Assembly: GCF_010723575.1 (NCBI RefSeq)
Contig: NZ_BLKZ01000001.1
Location: forward strand, 124,001 to 188,000
Origin: Mycobacterium bourgelatii
Lineage (GTDB): Bacteria; Actinomycetota; Actinomycetes; Mycobacteriales; Mycobacteriaceae
Direction: 5' to 3'
DNA length: 64,000 bases
The notes under the pieces are model-generated. The model saw nothing but the letters and a program-made list of their open reading frames with translations, did no database searches and was not told the origin of the DNA. A program made the position numbers and the translations under genes. Every line of letters starts with the position of its first letter. The stretch's first letter is position 1. This document shows positions 44,668 to 54,451 of the stretch, in pieces.

Positions 44668-44862
44668 GTGTCCGATGGTCTCGACGAGCGTGAGCGAGCG
44701 CTCCGCAAACTACCGCTGCCGTATTCACTGGCGCTGCGGCTGCGTGATGCCGGCGTGGCGCGCGAAGTGATCTGCGAATACGTCGGCGTCGAGGGCGATT
44801 CCCTCGACGGCGTCTATCGCATTGCCGAGGCGAAACTCATTGCCCTGCAACATAAGGAGTGA
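44668..44862 (+). CDS. Small helical HTH-like protein, conserved hypothetical
   Basis: A 64-residue protein from GTG 44668, MSDGLDERERALRKLPLPYSLALRLRDAGVAREVICEYVGVEGDSLDGVYRIAEAKL. The order LALRLRDAGVAREVICEYVGVEGDSL looks like a helix-turn-helix (sigma region 4-like, with V-I-C-E-Y-V as recognition neighbourhood). Divergent from the diiron gene and 64 bp ahead of the LAL regulator. Function unknown; it may be a small DNA-binding or anti-sigma-type protein. Confidence 0.65.
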   Translation: MSDGLDERERALRKLPLPYSLALRLRDAGVAREVICEYVGVEGDSLDGVYRIAEAKLIALQHKE

Positions 44863-44926
44863 GAGCCGTGCCGTGTCAGGGGGCAATTAGGACCAGAACA
44901 CCGCATACCGGGGCTACGCTATCCGC

Positions 44927-47539
44927 GTGCGTCTGACGTGGCCCCTCATTGGCCGCTCGCAAGAGATGGCGGTCATCGAATCCGCCATTTCTGACAGGGG
45001 AACGGCCGGGATCATCGTGTGGGGTGCCGCGGGCGTCGGCAAGAGCCGAGTCGCGCGGGAGGCGCTCGCGGCATCGGCCGCCGGCGGATCTGTCGTTCGC
45101 TGGGCAGTCGGGAGCGCGTCGGCGCGGTCGCTTCCCTTGGGAGCGTTTGCCCCCTGGCTGGCTCCGCCAGAATTCTCCAACAGCCAGTTGGTGCAACTCG
45201 TCCGCGACGTGATCGAGTCGCTGACCGCTGCGGCGTCGGGTACTTCGGTCATAGTCGCGGTCGACGATGCGCATCTGCTGGACGACTTGTCGGCCTTCGT
45301 TCTCCATCAGATCGTGGCACGGCGCGCGGCGAAAGTGCTGCTGACCATTCGCAGCGGTGAACCGATTCCTGTTGCGGTCCAGGATGTCTGGCGCAACGGA
45401 AACTTCGAACGGCTGGACTTGCAACCACTTTCGGCCGAGGAGACCTCGACCCTGTTGGCGGCGGCGCTAGACGGCCGGGTGGATCCGATTGCCATCCAGC
45501 GCCTGTGGAAGCTCACGCGGGGCAACGCGCTGTATCTACGAAACATCGTCGAGCAAGAAGTGTTCGACGGACGGCTGGCGCAACGGCATGGTTACTGGCA
45601 GTGGACCGGTGAACCCGTCGTGCCGCCCAATCTGGCGGAATTGATCGAGTCACGGATGGGCACGCTGCCCGGCGCGGTCGGCGACGTCGTGGACGCGCTC
45701 GCGGTGGGCGAGCCGATCGAACTGGCGATGCTGTCGCGGATCGTTGGACCCGAGGCGATCGAGGACGCCGATGTGCGCGGCTTGATCACGCTGGAGAAGG
45801 TCGACGGCGGCGTGGAAGTCCGACTGGCTCACCCGCTGTATGGCGAGTTGCGGCGCAAGCGCGTCGCGGCCACCAGATTGCGCAGACTGCGGGGTCGTGT
45901 CGCTGCGGAACTGGCCAAATCGGCAGACCGCGACGAAGTGCGAATGGTGGTCCGGCGTGCGGTGTTGAGCATCGATTCCGACCTCACGCCCGACCCTGAA
46001 CTGCTGCTGAAGGCTGCCGAAGGTGCGATGTTCTTGGCGGACGCCCCGTTGGCCGACCGGCTGGCCGATGCGGCAATTCGCGCGGGCGGTGGGTTTGCCG
46101 CGTATAACGTCCGCGCGTTCGCGCTGGCCTGGCAGGGACGCGGCGAAGAGGCCGACGCCCTCGTGGCGGCCACGCCGATCGAAGGACTGACCGAGGAAGA
46201 CCACGTGTATCTGCTCGGTCATCGCGGGTTCGGCAAGCTATGGGGACTCGCTGATCCCGACGGCGCGAAGAGGATGTTCGACGAAGCCGCGCGAGTCGCG
46301 ACGGAGTCCACTCACAGCTGGATCAAGGCCTATATGACCACCTACTGGGCGTCGATGGCCAAGCCGGAAATGGCGATGGAGTTCGGTAGGGGATTGGACC
46401 TTGCGAAACTGCCCGCGATACTGAGCTCGGCGGCGACGTGGGGACTGGTTGTGGCCCATGGTGATGCGGGTCGCGTCGCCGAGGCGGACCGTGTCGCCGA
46501 CGTCGGCAATGCCTATGCGGTTCGGATGGGAACTGCGGCCCACATGAGGCTCCTCATCGTCGATCGGCATGTCGGGGCGCTGTTGCAGTGCGGGCGGCTG
46601 GGTGACGCAACTGCGATGGCGGAGCAGGCGCGGCGCCAGACCGCCGACGTTCCCGGCGTCGCCCAATTACTGAGCACCGCGATCGGGGGTCGAACCGCAG
46701 CAGGATCGGGCCGACTCGACGAAGCGAAATCACTTTTAACGACCGTCGCCGAGCTATTTACCGGTGATTCCAACGGATTTCGGTACCGGTATCTGATCCC
46801 GCTCACCACCGCGTTGGCCATGTCCGGCCTGACCGAAGAAGCATCGGCTGCGCTCGGCGCCGTTGACGCAGAGCACCATCGGAGTTATGGATTCGTCGAG
46901 TATGAGCGCGAACTGGCGCGCGCCTGGGTCGCGGGGTGCCAGGGTGCGGTCAGCGAAGCAATAGCGATTGCGGCCGCTGCTGCTGAAAAGAGCCGAGCCA
47001 ATGGGCAATTCGCGGCAGAGGTGGTCTGCTTGCAGACGGCAACGCAATTCGGCGACGGCTCGACCGCGGACCGGCTGGACGAACTCACGAAGGTGGTGGA
47101 GGGTCCGCGGGTGGGTACTGCCGCACGCTTCGTCAAAGCTTTGGCCACCGGCTCCGCCGACGAGTTGGCCTCGGTGTCCGAGGAATACGAAAAGATGGGC
47201 GATCTGGTCGCCGCGCTGGATGCGGCTGCACTTGCAGCGATCGCATACCGCCGCAAGGACTTACGGGGAACGGCGCTGATTTGCTCGACACGGGCAGAAG
47301 CGTTGGCCAAGCGCTGCGGTGGAGCGTCCACCCCAGCGCTGCGTCAGGCCAGCACGCGCCTTCCGTTTACCGCACGTGAGCAAGAGATCGTGGCGTTGTT
47401 GGGCGAAGGCTTGTCCAGTCGCGCGGTTGCCGAGCGCCTGACGTTATCCGTACGCACGGTCGAGGGTCACATCTACCGGGCCATGGCGAAAACCGGTGTC
47501 TCGAGTCGTGAGGAACTCGCGGCCCTGCTTCGCCAGTAG
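44927..47539 (+). CDS. LAL-type LuxR family ATPase regulator
   Basis: An 870-residue large ATP-binding LuxR regulator. Walker A is GAAGVGKS (33-40) and Walker B VIVAVDDAHLLDD (about 108-120). A helical TPR-like central region runs to about 790, and the C-terminal 60 residues are the GerE/LuxR helix-turn-helix (FTAREQEIVALLGEGLSSRAVAERLTLSVRTVEGHI). Start GTG 44927. Such regulators act as signal-dependent activators of catabolic or secondary-metabolite genes. Neighbouring candidates are the P450 (convergent) and the diiron gene; no direct evidence of target. Confidence 0.92.
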   Translation: MRLTWPLIGRSQEMAVIESAISDRGTAGIIVWGAAGVGKSRVAREALAASAAGGSVVRWAVGSASARSLPLGAFAPWLAPPEFSNSQLVQLVRDVIESLTAAASGTSVIVAVDDAHLLDDLSAFVLHQIVARRAAKVLLTIRSGEPIPVAVQDVWRNGNFERLDLQPLSAEETSTLLAAALDGRVDPIAIQRLWKLTRGNALYLRNIVEQEVFDGRLAQRHGYWQWTGEPVVPPNLAELIESRMGTLPGAVGDVVDALAVGEPIELAMLSRIVGPEAIEDADVRGLITLEKVDGGVEVRLAHPLYGELRRKRVAATRLRRLRGRVAAELAKSADRDEVRMVVRRAVLSIDSDLTPDPELLLKAAEGAMFLADAPLADRLADAAIRAGGGFAAYNVRAFALAWQGRGEEADALVAATPIEGLTEEDHVYLLGHRGFGKLWGLADPDGAKRMFDEAARVATESTHSWIKAYMTTYWASMAKPEMAMEFGRGLDLAKLPAILSSAATWGLVVAHGDAGRVAEADRVADVGNAYAVRMGTAAHMRLLIVDRHVGALLQCGRLGDATAMAEQARRQTADVPGVAQLLSTAIGGRTAAGSGRLDEAKSLLTTVAELFTGDSNGFRYRYLIPLTTALAMSGLTEEASAALGAVDAEHHRSYGFVEYERELARAWVAGCQGAVSEAIAIAAAAAEKSRANGQFAAEVVCLQTATQFGDGSTADRLDELTKVVEGPRVGTAARFVKALATGSADELASVSEEYEKMGDLVAALDAAALAAIAYRRKDLRGTALICSTRAEALAKRCGGASTPALRQASTRLPFTAREQEIVALLGEGLSSRAVAERLTLSVRTVEGHIYRAMAKTGVSSREELAALLRQ

Positions 47540-47551
47540 GGCTTGTTCGCC

Positions 47552-48913
47552 TCAAGGCGCTAGGGCTGCCGGCGCCGCGACGGCTGTGTCTGGGCCAGCG
47601 TTGCGGACGGGTCGGCGGTAGACCACCGCTCGACCGCCGCGACTTGGCGACGTTGTCACGCTGCGCATGGAATTTCGCTCGGCCTTATCGGTCGTGGGTG
47701 CGAAGGTGAAGTGGCGCAGCAACGTTCGCAACGTGATGACCATCTCCATGTTGGCAAATGCTGCGCCCACGCAGCGGTTGATGCCGCCGCCGTACGGAAT
47801 CCACAATGATCCGTCCGGCGGGTTGCCAGCGAACCGATCTGGGTCGAATCGCTCGGCGTCTGGGTAGTTCTGCTCAGCGTTGTGAGCCAGCACCATGCTC
47901 ACCGCGATCAGAGTGTTTTCGGGAATCACATACGGGCCCAGTCGGACTCGCTTCAATGTGAACCGCTCGATGCCCTCGATGACGGGACGGGTGCGCTGCA
48001 CCTCCCACACCGTGGCCTGCAGCAATTCCGATTTCCCGGCGTCGACTTCAGCGACCAGTCGCTCAAGAAGTTTCGGGTGGCGGCGTAACCTCTCTACCGC
48101 CCAGGCCAGGGAGGTCGCCGTGGTTTCGTGGCCGGCGGCGAGCAAGGTGAGCAATTCGTCGGCGATATGAGAGTTGGAAATCGGCTGACCATCCTCATAC
48201 CGCGCGCCGACCAGCAACGACAGCACATCGCGGCGATCGGCCGAATCCGGGTCCTGCCGCGACCTGGCGATCAATGCCTCGATGACCTCGTCATAACGGC
48301 GGCGATAGCGACCGTATTGGCCACCGGGACTCCACGCCCCGACATCACGGCGCAAGCGTGGCGGTAGCGCCGCCATAATCGAGGTTCGAATTACCATGGG
48401 AGGCAACAACGCTCGCAGTTCCTCGAGCTCTTCCCCGTCGGCGCCGAACACCGCGCGCAGGATCACGTTCAAGGTGATTCGCCTCATCGACTCGAGAGTG
48501 GCGAACTCGCGACCCTCGGGCCAGTCGGCGGTCTCGCGCTGTACCTCGTCCTCGACGATGGATTCATAACCGCTAACGCGCCTGCCGTTGATCGCCGGCA
48601 TGAGCAGCTTGCGGCGTCGGCGATGCGGGTCTCCATGGAGGCTGAATGTCGATCCGGGCCCCAACGCCGAACCTAGGGTCGACGGTCGCATCATCAGATC
48701 GCTGCGCGTGGCGTTGATGTCTTTGATCAGCTGCGGGTCGCTAATTACTACTAGCGTGCCCACCACTGGGACCTTCACCGCGAAAGCGCCACCGTAGCGT
48801 TGACCCATTGCTCGAACGGCCGCGTTTCGGGCCAACAAGACCCCTGCGGCGACGAGCCATTTCGGAATCGGTGCAGTCGGTGGCAACAACACCGGGTCGG
48901 CCGTGGCCTCCAA
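47552..48913 (-). CDS. Cytochrome P450
   Basis: A 453-residue soluble P450. I-helix AGHETTATSLAW, K-helix ExxR in WEVQRTRP, PERF-like ERFDPDRF, and heme loop YGGGINRCVGAAFANMEM with the axial cysteine; the first residue of the loop is Tyr rather than Phe. The wording GAAFANMEM and length are reminiscent of the CYP136/CYP138 groups of mycobacteria; the subfamily is not certain. TTG start at 48913 has GGAAGGAG upstream. Its stop lies 12 bp from the LAL regulator stop. Redox partners are not in the window. Confidence 0.92.
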   Translation of the reverse strand: MEATADPVLLPPTAPIPKWLVAAGVLLARNAAVRAMGQRYGGAFAVKVPVVGTLVVISDPQLIKDINATRSDLMMRPSTLGSALGPGSTFSLHGDPHRRRRKLLMPAINGRRVSGYESIVEDEVQRETADWPEGREFATLESMRRITLNVILRAVFGADGEELEELRALLPPMVIRTSIMAALPPRLRRDVGAWSPGGQYGRYRRRYDEVIEALIARSRQDPDSADRRDVLSLLVGARYEDGQPISNSHIADELLTLLAAGHETTATSLAWAVERLRRHPKLLERLVAEVDAGKSELLQATVWEVQRTRPVIEGIERFTLKRVRLGPYVIPENTLIAVSMVLAHNAEQNYPDAERFDPDRFAGNPPDGSLWIPYGGGINRCVGAAFANMEMVITLRTLLRHFTFAPTTDKAERNSMRSVTTSPSRGGRAVVYRRPVRNAGPDTAVAAPAALAP

Positions 48914-49161
48914 CCCGCTCCTTCCCGGCCCCCGGTGCGTGAGTTTGCGGCATCAAAATACGGGATAGTTTCGAGCCGCGCAACTAAGCGCCTTGCGCCA
49001 CGAGAACGTCCCGAGGTGGGCGTTGCCCGCGCTGCTCGCTGGCCGCGTTCCAACAACTTCTGCCGGTGTTGGCGAAAACGGTCATACGCGCTGCCCGGAC
49101 ATGACAAACTTTGCGGCACTGATGCGCGTGAAGGTTCCGATTTCGGGATTGGGGCGGGGGC
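48914..49161. other. Divergent gap between P450 and PE-PPE genes
   Basis: A 248-bp gap that must hold the promoters of both genes. No clear -10/-35 pair or palindrome was recognised, and no small gene is supported. Confidence 0.4.
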
Positions 49162-50838
49162 ATGAGCTTCGTAGGCGTTCAGCCGGATTTGCTGGCAGCG
49201 GTCGTAACCGATCTGGTCGAACTCAGGACGGCAGTCGGTTCAGCGAACACCGCGGCCGCAGAGCAAATCACCAGTTTGGTGGCCGCGGCCGAAGACGAGG
49301 TGTCGACGGCCGTAGCGGGTTTGTTCAGCGGCCACGGTCAGGCCTATCTCAAGGCCGTGGCTGCGGCCTCGGCATTTCACGAGGCGTTCGAGCGAGCGCT
49401 GATTGGTTCCTGGCTTGCGTATAGCGAGACCGAGTTGGCCAACGCCGCAGCGGTACAACTGGAATCGATCGCTGCGCCCGTTCGGTTACTGCTGGGGAAC
49501 GCCTCTGGCGGACTGGCGGGGATTGGCACCGCCGCCGCGAGCCCCGTGGCATTGATCATGGGTGGCAGCGGGATGCCGAACCCGTCGCAGTCCTATATCG
49601 ACATGGTCCGGCGATACATTGCCTTCCCGTACAACAGCCTGCAGGGCGTCTTCACCCCGGAGAGTTTGTATCCGCTCACCGGCTACAACACCATGACCCT
49701 CAGGGACTCCGTCGCTCAAGGGGTGGCCCTGCTGGACGCCGCGATCAAAGCGGAAATCGCGGCCGGCAACGACGTCACCGTGTTGGGCTATTCGCAAAGC
49801 GCCATCATCTCGTCGCTCGAGATGAACTTGCTTGCCTCCCAGGGTAATCCGTACCAGGACCAGATCACTTTCACCCTGATGGGCAGTCCGATGAACCCGA
49901 ACGGCGGCCTGATGTCGCGGTTCGCCGGCCTGAGTCTGCCGAGCATCGGCTTTGATTTCTACGGTGCCACGCCGGCGAGCACGCCGTACGAAACCAATAT
50001 CTTCTGGGCGCAATACGACGGGTACGCCGACTTCCCGCGGTATCCGCTCAACTTCGTGTCCAACCTCAACGCCATGGCGGGCATCCTGTTCGTCCACGGG
50101 GCCATGGGTGCCGTCGACCCGTTCAACCTGCCGCCCGGCCTGGAATTGGTCAGCATGCCGACGTCTTCGGCCAACGTGGCGACCAACTACTACATGATCA
50201 CGTACCCGGGTCTGGGTCTGCCGCTGTTGGTGCCGCTGCGTGCCATTCCCTTCATCGGCAACCCGCTGGCGGATCTGGTGCAACCAACCCTGACGTATCT
50301 GGTCAACTGGGGCTACGGCGATCCCCACTACGGCTACAACCCGGGGTATGCCGACGTGCCGACTGGGTTCGGGTTGTTGCCAGAGGTCAACCCGCTGGTC
50401 TTCGCCGCCGACCTGGTCTCCACGGCGGGACGAGGGGTCGGCGCGTTCCTGGGTCACTTTGGTGTCGACACCTCGGCGCTCGGCGGCCTCGCCAGCCCGG
50501 CAAGCGCGCTGGCGTCGGTGACGGCGCCGTCGGTCACGCCGCCCTCGCTCACGCCGGCCGCACTGACCAACCAGACCCCGACATCGCTGGTCATCGATGT
50601 GGCGCAGGCGGCATCCGGCCGCACGCAGATGATCAGTCCGATGTCGGATTTGGCGGCCGCCGCGTTTGTCTCGGTCCCGCAGTACGGTGCGGCTTTGTTT
50701 GCCGACGGGATGCAGCAATTCTTCGCCGGCGACCCGATGGGTCTGGTGAACGCGATCGGCCGCCCGGTTGCCGCCACTAACGGCCTGTGGACCTTCCTGG
50801 GAACATGGGCGATCACGACGTTCCTGTCTGAACTCTGA
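49162..50838 (+). CDS. PE family protein with PE-PPE serine hydrolase domain
   Basis: A 558-residue PE protein. Residues 1-95 are the PE helical hairpin (MSFVGVQPDLLAAVVTDLVELR...), with Pro-Asp where Pro-Glu is usual. A linker leads to the PE-PPE domain (Pfam PF08237), about residues 140-370. The nucleophile elbow is GYSQSA with Ser211. DPHYGYNPGYADVPTGFG is a conserved late block. Members are ESX-5 type VII substrates at the cell surface, several with esterase or lipase activity. The C-terminal 120 residues are a proline/alanine-rich extension. No adjacent PPE partner is present. Confidence 0.92.
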   Translation: MSFVGVQPDLLAAVVTDLVELRTAVGSANTAAAEQITSLVAAAEDEVSTAVAGLFSGHGQAYLKAVAAASAFHEAFERALIGSWLAYSETELANAAAVQLESIAAPVRLLLGNASGGLAGIGTAAASPVALIMGGSGMPNPSQSYIDMVRRYIAFPYNSLQGVFTPESLYPLTGYNTMTLRDSVAQGVALLDAAIKAEIAAGNDVTVLGYSQSAIISSLEMNLLASQGNPYQDQITFTLMGSPMNPNGGLMSRFAGLSLPSIGFDFYGATPASTPYETNIFWAQYDGYADFPRYPLNFVSNLNAMAGILFVHGAMGAVDPFNLPPGLELVSMPTSSANVATNYYMITYPGLGLPLLVPLRAIPFIGNPLADLVQPTLTYLVNWGYGDPHYGYNPGYADVPTGFGLLPEVNPLVFAADLVSTAGRGVGAFLGHFGVDTSALGGLASPASALASVTAPSVTPPSLTPAALTNQTPTSLVIDVAQAASGRTQMISPMSDLAAAAFVSVPQYGAALFADGMQQFFAGDPMGLVNAIGRPVAATNGLWTFLGTWAITTFLSEL

Positions 50839-50914
50839 TCGTTGCCGCGTTGACTCTGCGCCCAGGGCGGTGACTTCTCGACCTTTGTCGCCCTAGATGC
50901 AATGTCAACGCCGG

Positions 50915-52387
50915 TTACGGCAGTCCGTTCTTCCCGTTCTCGCCGAGCAGCGTGCCGCCGGTGCCACCGGTTCCCGCGGTTCCCGAGCTACTGCCAGTCC
51001 CGCCGTTGCCGCCGTTTCCACCGTTCTCGATCAGCACAGCATTCCCGCCGGTACCTCCGTTGCCACCCTTGCCGACTCCATCCGGACTGTTCTGTCCGCC
51101 AGCACCGCCGTTACCGCCGTCGCCGATCTGTCCTGCCTTGCCGCCGTTGCCGCCATTGCCCCCAGCGACGGCCCCAAACCCGCCGGCGCCGCCGTCGCCG
51201 CCATCGCCGGAGAACATGCCGGCGTTGCCGCCGACCCCGCCGAGACCCCCGGCGGCGCTGCCGGCGCCGCCAACCCCTCCGGCGCCGCCGGCGCCGGCGA
51301 ACATGCCGGCGTTACCGCCGGCGCCGCCCTGACCCCCGTCGGGGCCGAACCCGCCAGTGCCGCCGATGCCCCCGGAGCCGAACAGCCCGCCGCCGCCGCC
51401 GACGCCGCCAGCGCCCCCCGTGATCCCTCCGCCACCGCCTGTGCCGCCGGCTCCTCCGCTAGTACCGAACAGCCCGGCGGCGCCGCCGGCGCCGCCGGCG
51501 CCCGCGGTGTTTCCGCGCCCACCAACCCCGCCGGCGCCCCCCGAACCGAACAGTCCGCCGGACCCGCCGGCGCCCCCGTTGCCGCCGACCACGCCGAGCC
51601 CGCCGGTACCGCCGGAACCACCGTCGCTGAACAACCCACCGGCCCCTCCGACGCCGCCGGCACCGGCTTTGGTCACGCCGAATCCGCCGTCCCCGCCAGT
51701 GCCGCCGGCGCTGAACAACCCGCCGGCTCCGCCGGCGCCGCCGTCGCCACCAACGGTCGAGCCCGGTCCGCCGATCCCGCCGTTTCCGGCGACGGCACCC
51801 AACAGCCCGGCCGCTCCGCCGACTCCACCGGCGCCCCCGACGGTGCCGAAACCGCCCGCGCCGCCGGCGCCGCCGTGGTTGCCGAACACCCCGGCGGCCC
51901 CGCCGGCCCCGGCGGCGCCACCGGCATTGGCTCCTCGGGAAAAACCGCCGTTACCACCGGCGCCGCCGTCGCCGAACAGCCCGCCGGCCCCACCGGCCCC
52001 ACCGACGCCGGCCGCCAGCAACGACCCGCCACCGCCGGTCCCGCCTGTTCCACCGGCGCCGCCGGTGCCGAACAGCAAGCCAGCGGCCCCACCGGCCCCG
52101 CCTGCCCCGGCGGCCCCGGGGAGTGAGCCCGTCGATTCGCCGCCCGCCCCGCCGGCGCCGCCGCTACCGAACAGCCCGGCGGACCCGCCCGCGCCGCCGT
52201 TTTGCCCGTCACCGCCCACCGCACCCGATCCACCCGCCCCGCCGTTGCCGAGCAACCAGCCGCCGGGCGTGCCGTTTTGGCCGGTCCCTGGGGCCCCGTT
52301 CGCGCCGTTGCCGATCAGCGGGCGCCCGGTCAGGGCCTGGGAAGGACCGTTCAGCGCGTCGAACACCGGTTGCAGGGGTCCACCGGA
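50915..52387 (-). repeat. PGRS tandem duplication, copy B
   Basis: Begins with PLQPVFDALNGPSQALTGRPLIGNG, a linker normally found once, directly after a PE domain. Here it lies in the middle of the gene without a PE domain. It then matches copy A block by block to the C-terminal GENGKNGLP. Confidence 0.75.
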
Positions 52388-53828
52388 TCCGGCAGTGCCG
52401 GCGCCGCCGTTGCCAAAGGCGATCCCCGGGTTTCCGGCGTTACCGCCGACGCCGAACAGCGCGGCATTGCCACCGTTACCGCCAGTGCCGCCGAAGCCGA
52501 TGCCGATGTCCGGAACGCCCTGACCGCCAGCACCCCCGTTACCGCCACTGCCGATCAGCCCGGCTTTGCCGCCGGTGCCGCCGGCGCCCCCGATGACGCC
52601 GAACCCACCTACGCCGCCAGCGCCGCCATCGCCGAAGAGCATGCCTGCGTTGCCGCCGGCGCCGCCGGTGCCTCCGACGGAGTTGCCGGTGCTGCCGGCG
52701 CCCCCGGCGCCGCCAGTACCGAAAAGCATTCCGCCGTTACCGCCAGCGCCGCCTTTGCCTCCGCCGGAGCCGAACGCGCCGGTGCCGCCGCTTCCTCCGG
52801 AACCGAAGAGCCCGCCGGTACCGCCGGCGCCCCCTGCACCCCCGAGCGTCACGCCACTGCCTCCGTCGCCGCCTGCGCCCCCGCTGGCCCCAAAGAGTCC
52901 GGCTGCCCCGCCGGCCCCGCCGCCGCCGCCCGCGGCGCTGCCGCGCCCGCCGTCTCCGCCGGTGCCCCCGGAGCCGAACAGTCCGCCGGCACCGCCGGCT
53001 CCGCCGAAGCCACCGCTGGCAGTGCTGCCCGACCCGCCGCTGCCGCCGGAACCACCGGCGCTGAACAATCCACCGGCGCCGCCGGTACCGCCGGCCCCGC
53101 CGGCCCCGGTTATCCCCGCTCCGCCATCACCACCGGTGCCGCCGGAGCTGAACAGCCCGCCGGCCCCGCCAGCGCCGCCGACGCCTCCCGTGGTGCTGGC
53201 GGTCCCGCCCACACCGCCATCTCCTGCGGTGCCAACCAGCCCGGCCGCACCGCCGATCCCGCCGCCACCCCCGGTGGTGCCGAATCCGCCGGCGCCGCCG
53301 GCGCCACCGTGGTCACCGAACAACCCGGCGGCGCCACCAGCCCCGCCCACCCCGCCGATACCAGCCGCACCATTTCGAGAAAGTCCGCCGGTTCCGCCGG
53401 CCCGCCATTGCCGAACAGCCCACCGGCCCCGCCCGTCCCACCGGCACCGGCCGCGACGGTGGATGCGGCGCCTGCGGTCCCGCCGGTTCCGCCGGCGCCG
53501 CCGGTACCGAACAACAGGCCGCCGGCGCCGCCGGCCCCGCCGACACCGCCGGCTCCGGCGAGCGCGCCCGTCGATTCTCCGCCCGCTCCACCCGCTCCAC
53601 CGTTACCAAACAAGCCGGCAGCCCCGCCTGCGCCGCCGTTTTGCCCGGTGGCGCCCGAGGCGCCGGATCCACCCGCCCCGCCATTGCCGAACAACCATCC
53701 GCCGGGCGCGCCGTTTTGCCCGGTCCCGGGGGCGCCGTTGGCGCCGTTGCCGGTCAACGGGCGCCCGGTCAGCGCCTGGACCGGCGCATTGATCGCATCG
53801 AGCAGACTCTGCAAGGGCGTAGCGGCCG
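52388..53828 (-). repeat. PGRS tandem duplication, copy A
   Basis: Begins with PLQSLLDAINAPVQALTGRPL and runs about 1.44 kb. Collinear with copy B: ESTGAL/ESTGSL, GGLLFGTGG, the SRNGAAG/SRGANAG block, HGGAGGAGGFGT, GKAGLIG. It contains the frameshift. Confidence 0.75.
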
Positions 53829-54105
53829 CGGCCTCCGCGACCGCATAGGATCCGGCGGTCGCGGTCAGTGCGTGCACAAATTCGTTATGAAAGGCTGTCG
53901 CCTGCGCGCTGAGGGCTTGGTATCCGCGGCCGTGAGCGGAAAACAACGTCGCAATTGCGGCCGAGACCTCATCGCCAGCCGCGGCCAGGACCTGCGTGGT
54001 CTGAGCGGCCGCGGTCGAGTTAGCCGTGCTGAGCGTCGAGCCGAGGCTCGCCAAATCGGTTGCTGCGGTCCCGAGCACATCCGGCAGCACGATGACGAAC
54101 GACAT

Positions 54106-54451
54106 CTGGTCACCTCCCCTTACCGCGGCGGAATCGACCAGGATGAGGAACACCCTATCCCTGTTGGGTGTGCGTTATAGGGGTTTCCGACGCCTTTGCC
54201 GGTTGGTTTGCCATGGCGTGGCGTTAGTCCGACTGGCGCGATAAATCGGGCATTCGTGCGCGTCAGTCTTCGTGTGCTTGTTCCTTGGTTCGCGCGTGGT
54301 GCACCAACCCACCGCGGTCAGCCGATTGCTCGATCGAGCTCGGTCTACAACCGCGACCGAGAGGGCAGATCTACGGCGTTAAGGGTCGTTGCCCTTGGTC
54401 ACCGTGTGACACGAGCCCGGCGTGATGAGGATTTCGCCGGTTGGCACCCCG
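54106..54451. other. 346-bp gap upstream of PE_PGRS
   Basis: This gap holds the promoter of the PE_PGRS gene and the 3' flank of the ANTAR gene. I see no supported gene, palindrome or terminator in it. Confidence 0.4.

Larger units (their letters stand above)
50915..54105 (-). pseudogene. PE_PGRS gene with internal duplication and one frameshift
   Basis: From ATG 54105 (GGGAGGTG upstream) the PE domain MSFVIVLPDVLGTAATDLASLGSTL covers about 95 residues, with Pro-Asp in place of Pro-Glu. The PGRS part of GGAGG repeats follows. Near 53401-53403 the frame breaks: GNGGPAEPADFLEM replaces the expected GNGGAGGTGGLSRNG. Adding one G to a GGG run restores the frame down to the stop at 50915, giving about 1063 residues. 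As written, the product ends at 53110, out of frame. The PGRS comprises two collinear copies, each beginning with a linker ALTGRPL(T/I)GNGANGAPGTGQNG. The frameshift may be real or a sequencing error in a G run. Confidence 0.85.

Noticed and set aside
44927..48913. Direct link between the LAL regulator and the PKS locus
   Set aside because: They are about 30 kb apart with many unrelated genes between; nothing in the sequence connects them.
49162..50838. ESX secretion cluster near the PE gene
   Set aside because: No Esx pair, EccC-type ATPase or PPE partner is present in the window.
50897..53848. Long plus-strand proline/alanine-rich frames opposite PE_PGRS
   Set aside because: GGAGG-type repeats give open frames on the other strand by composition alone; no start site or domain supports them.
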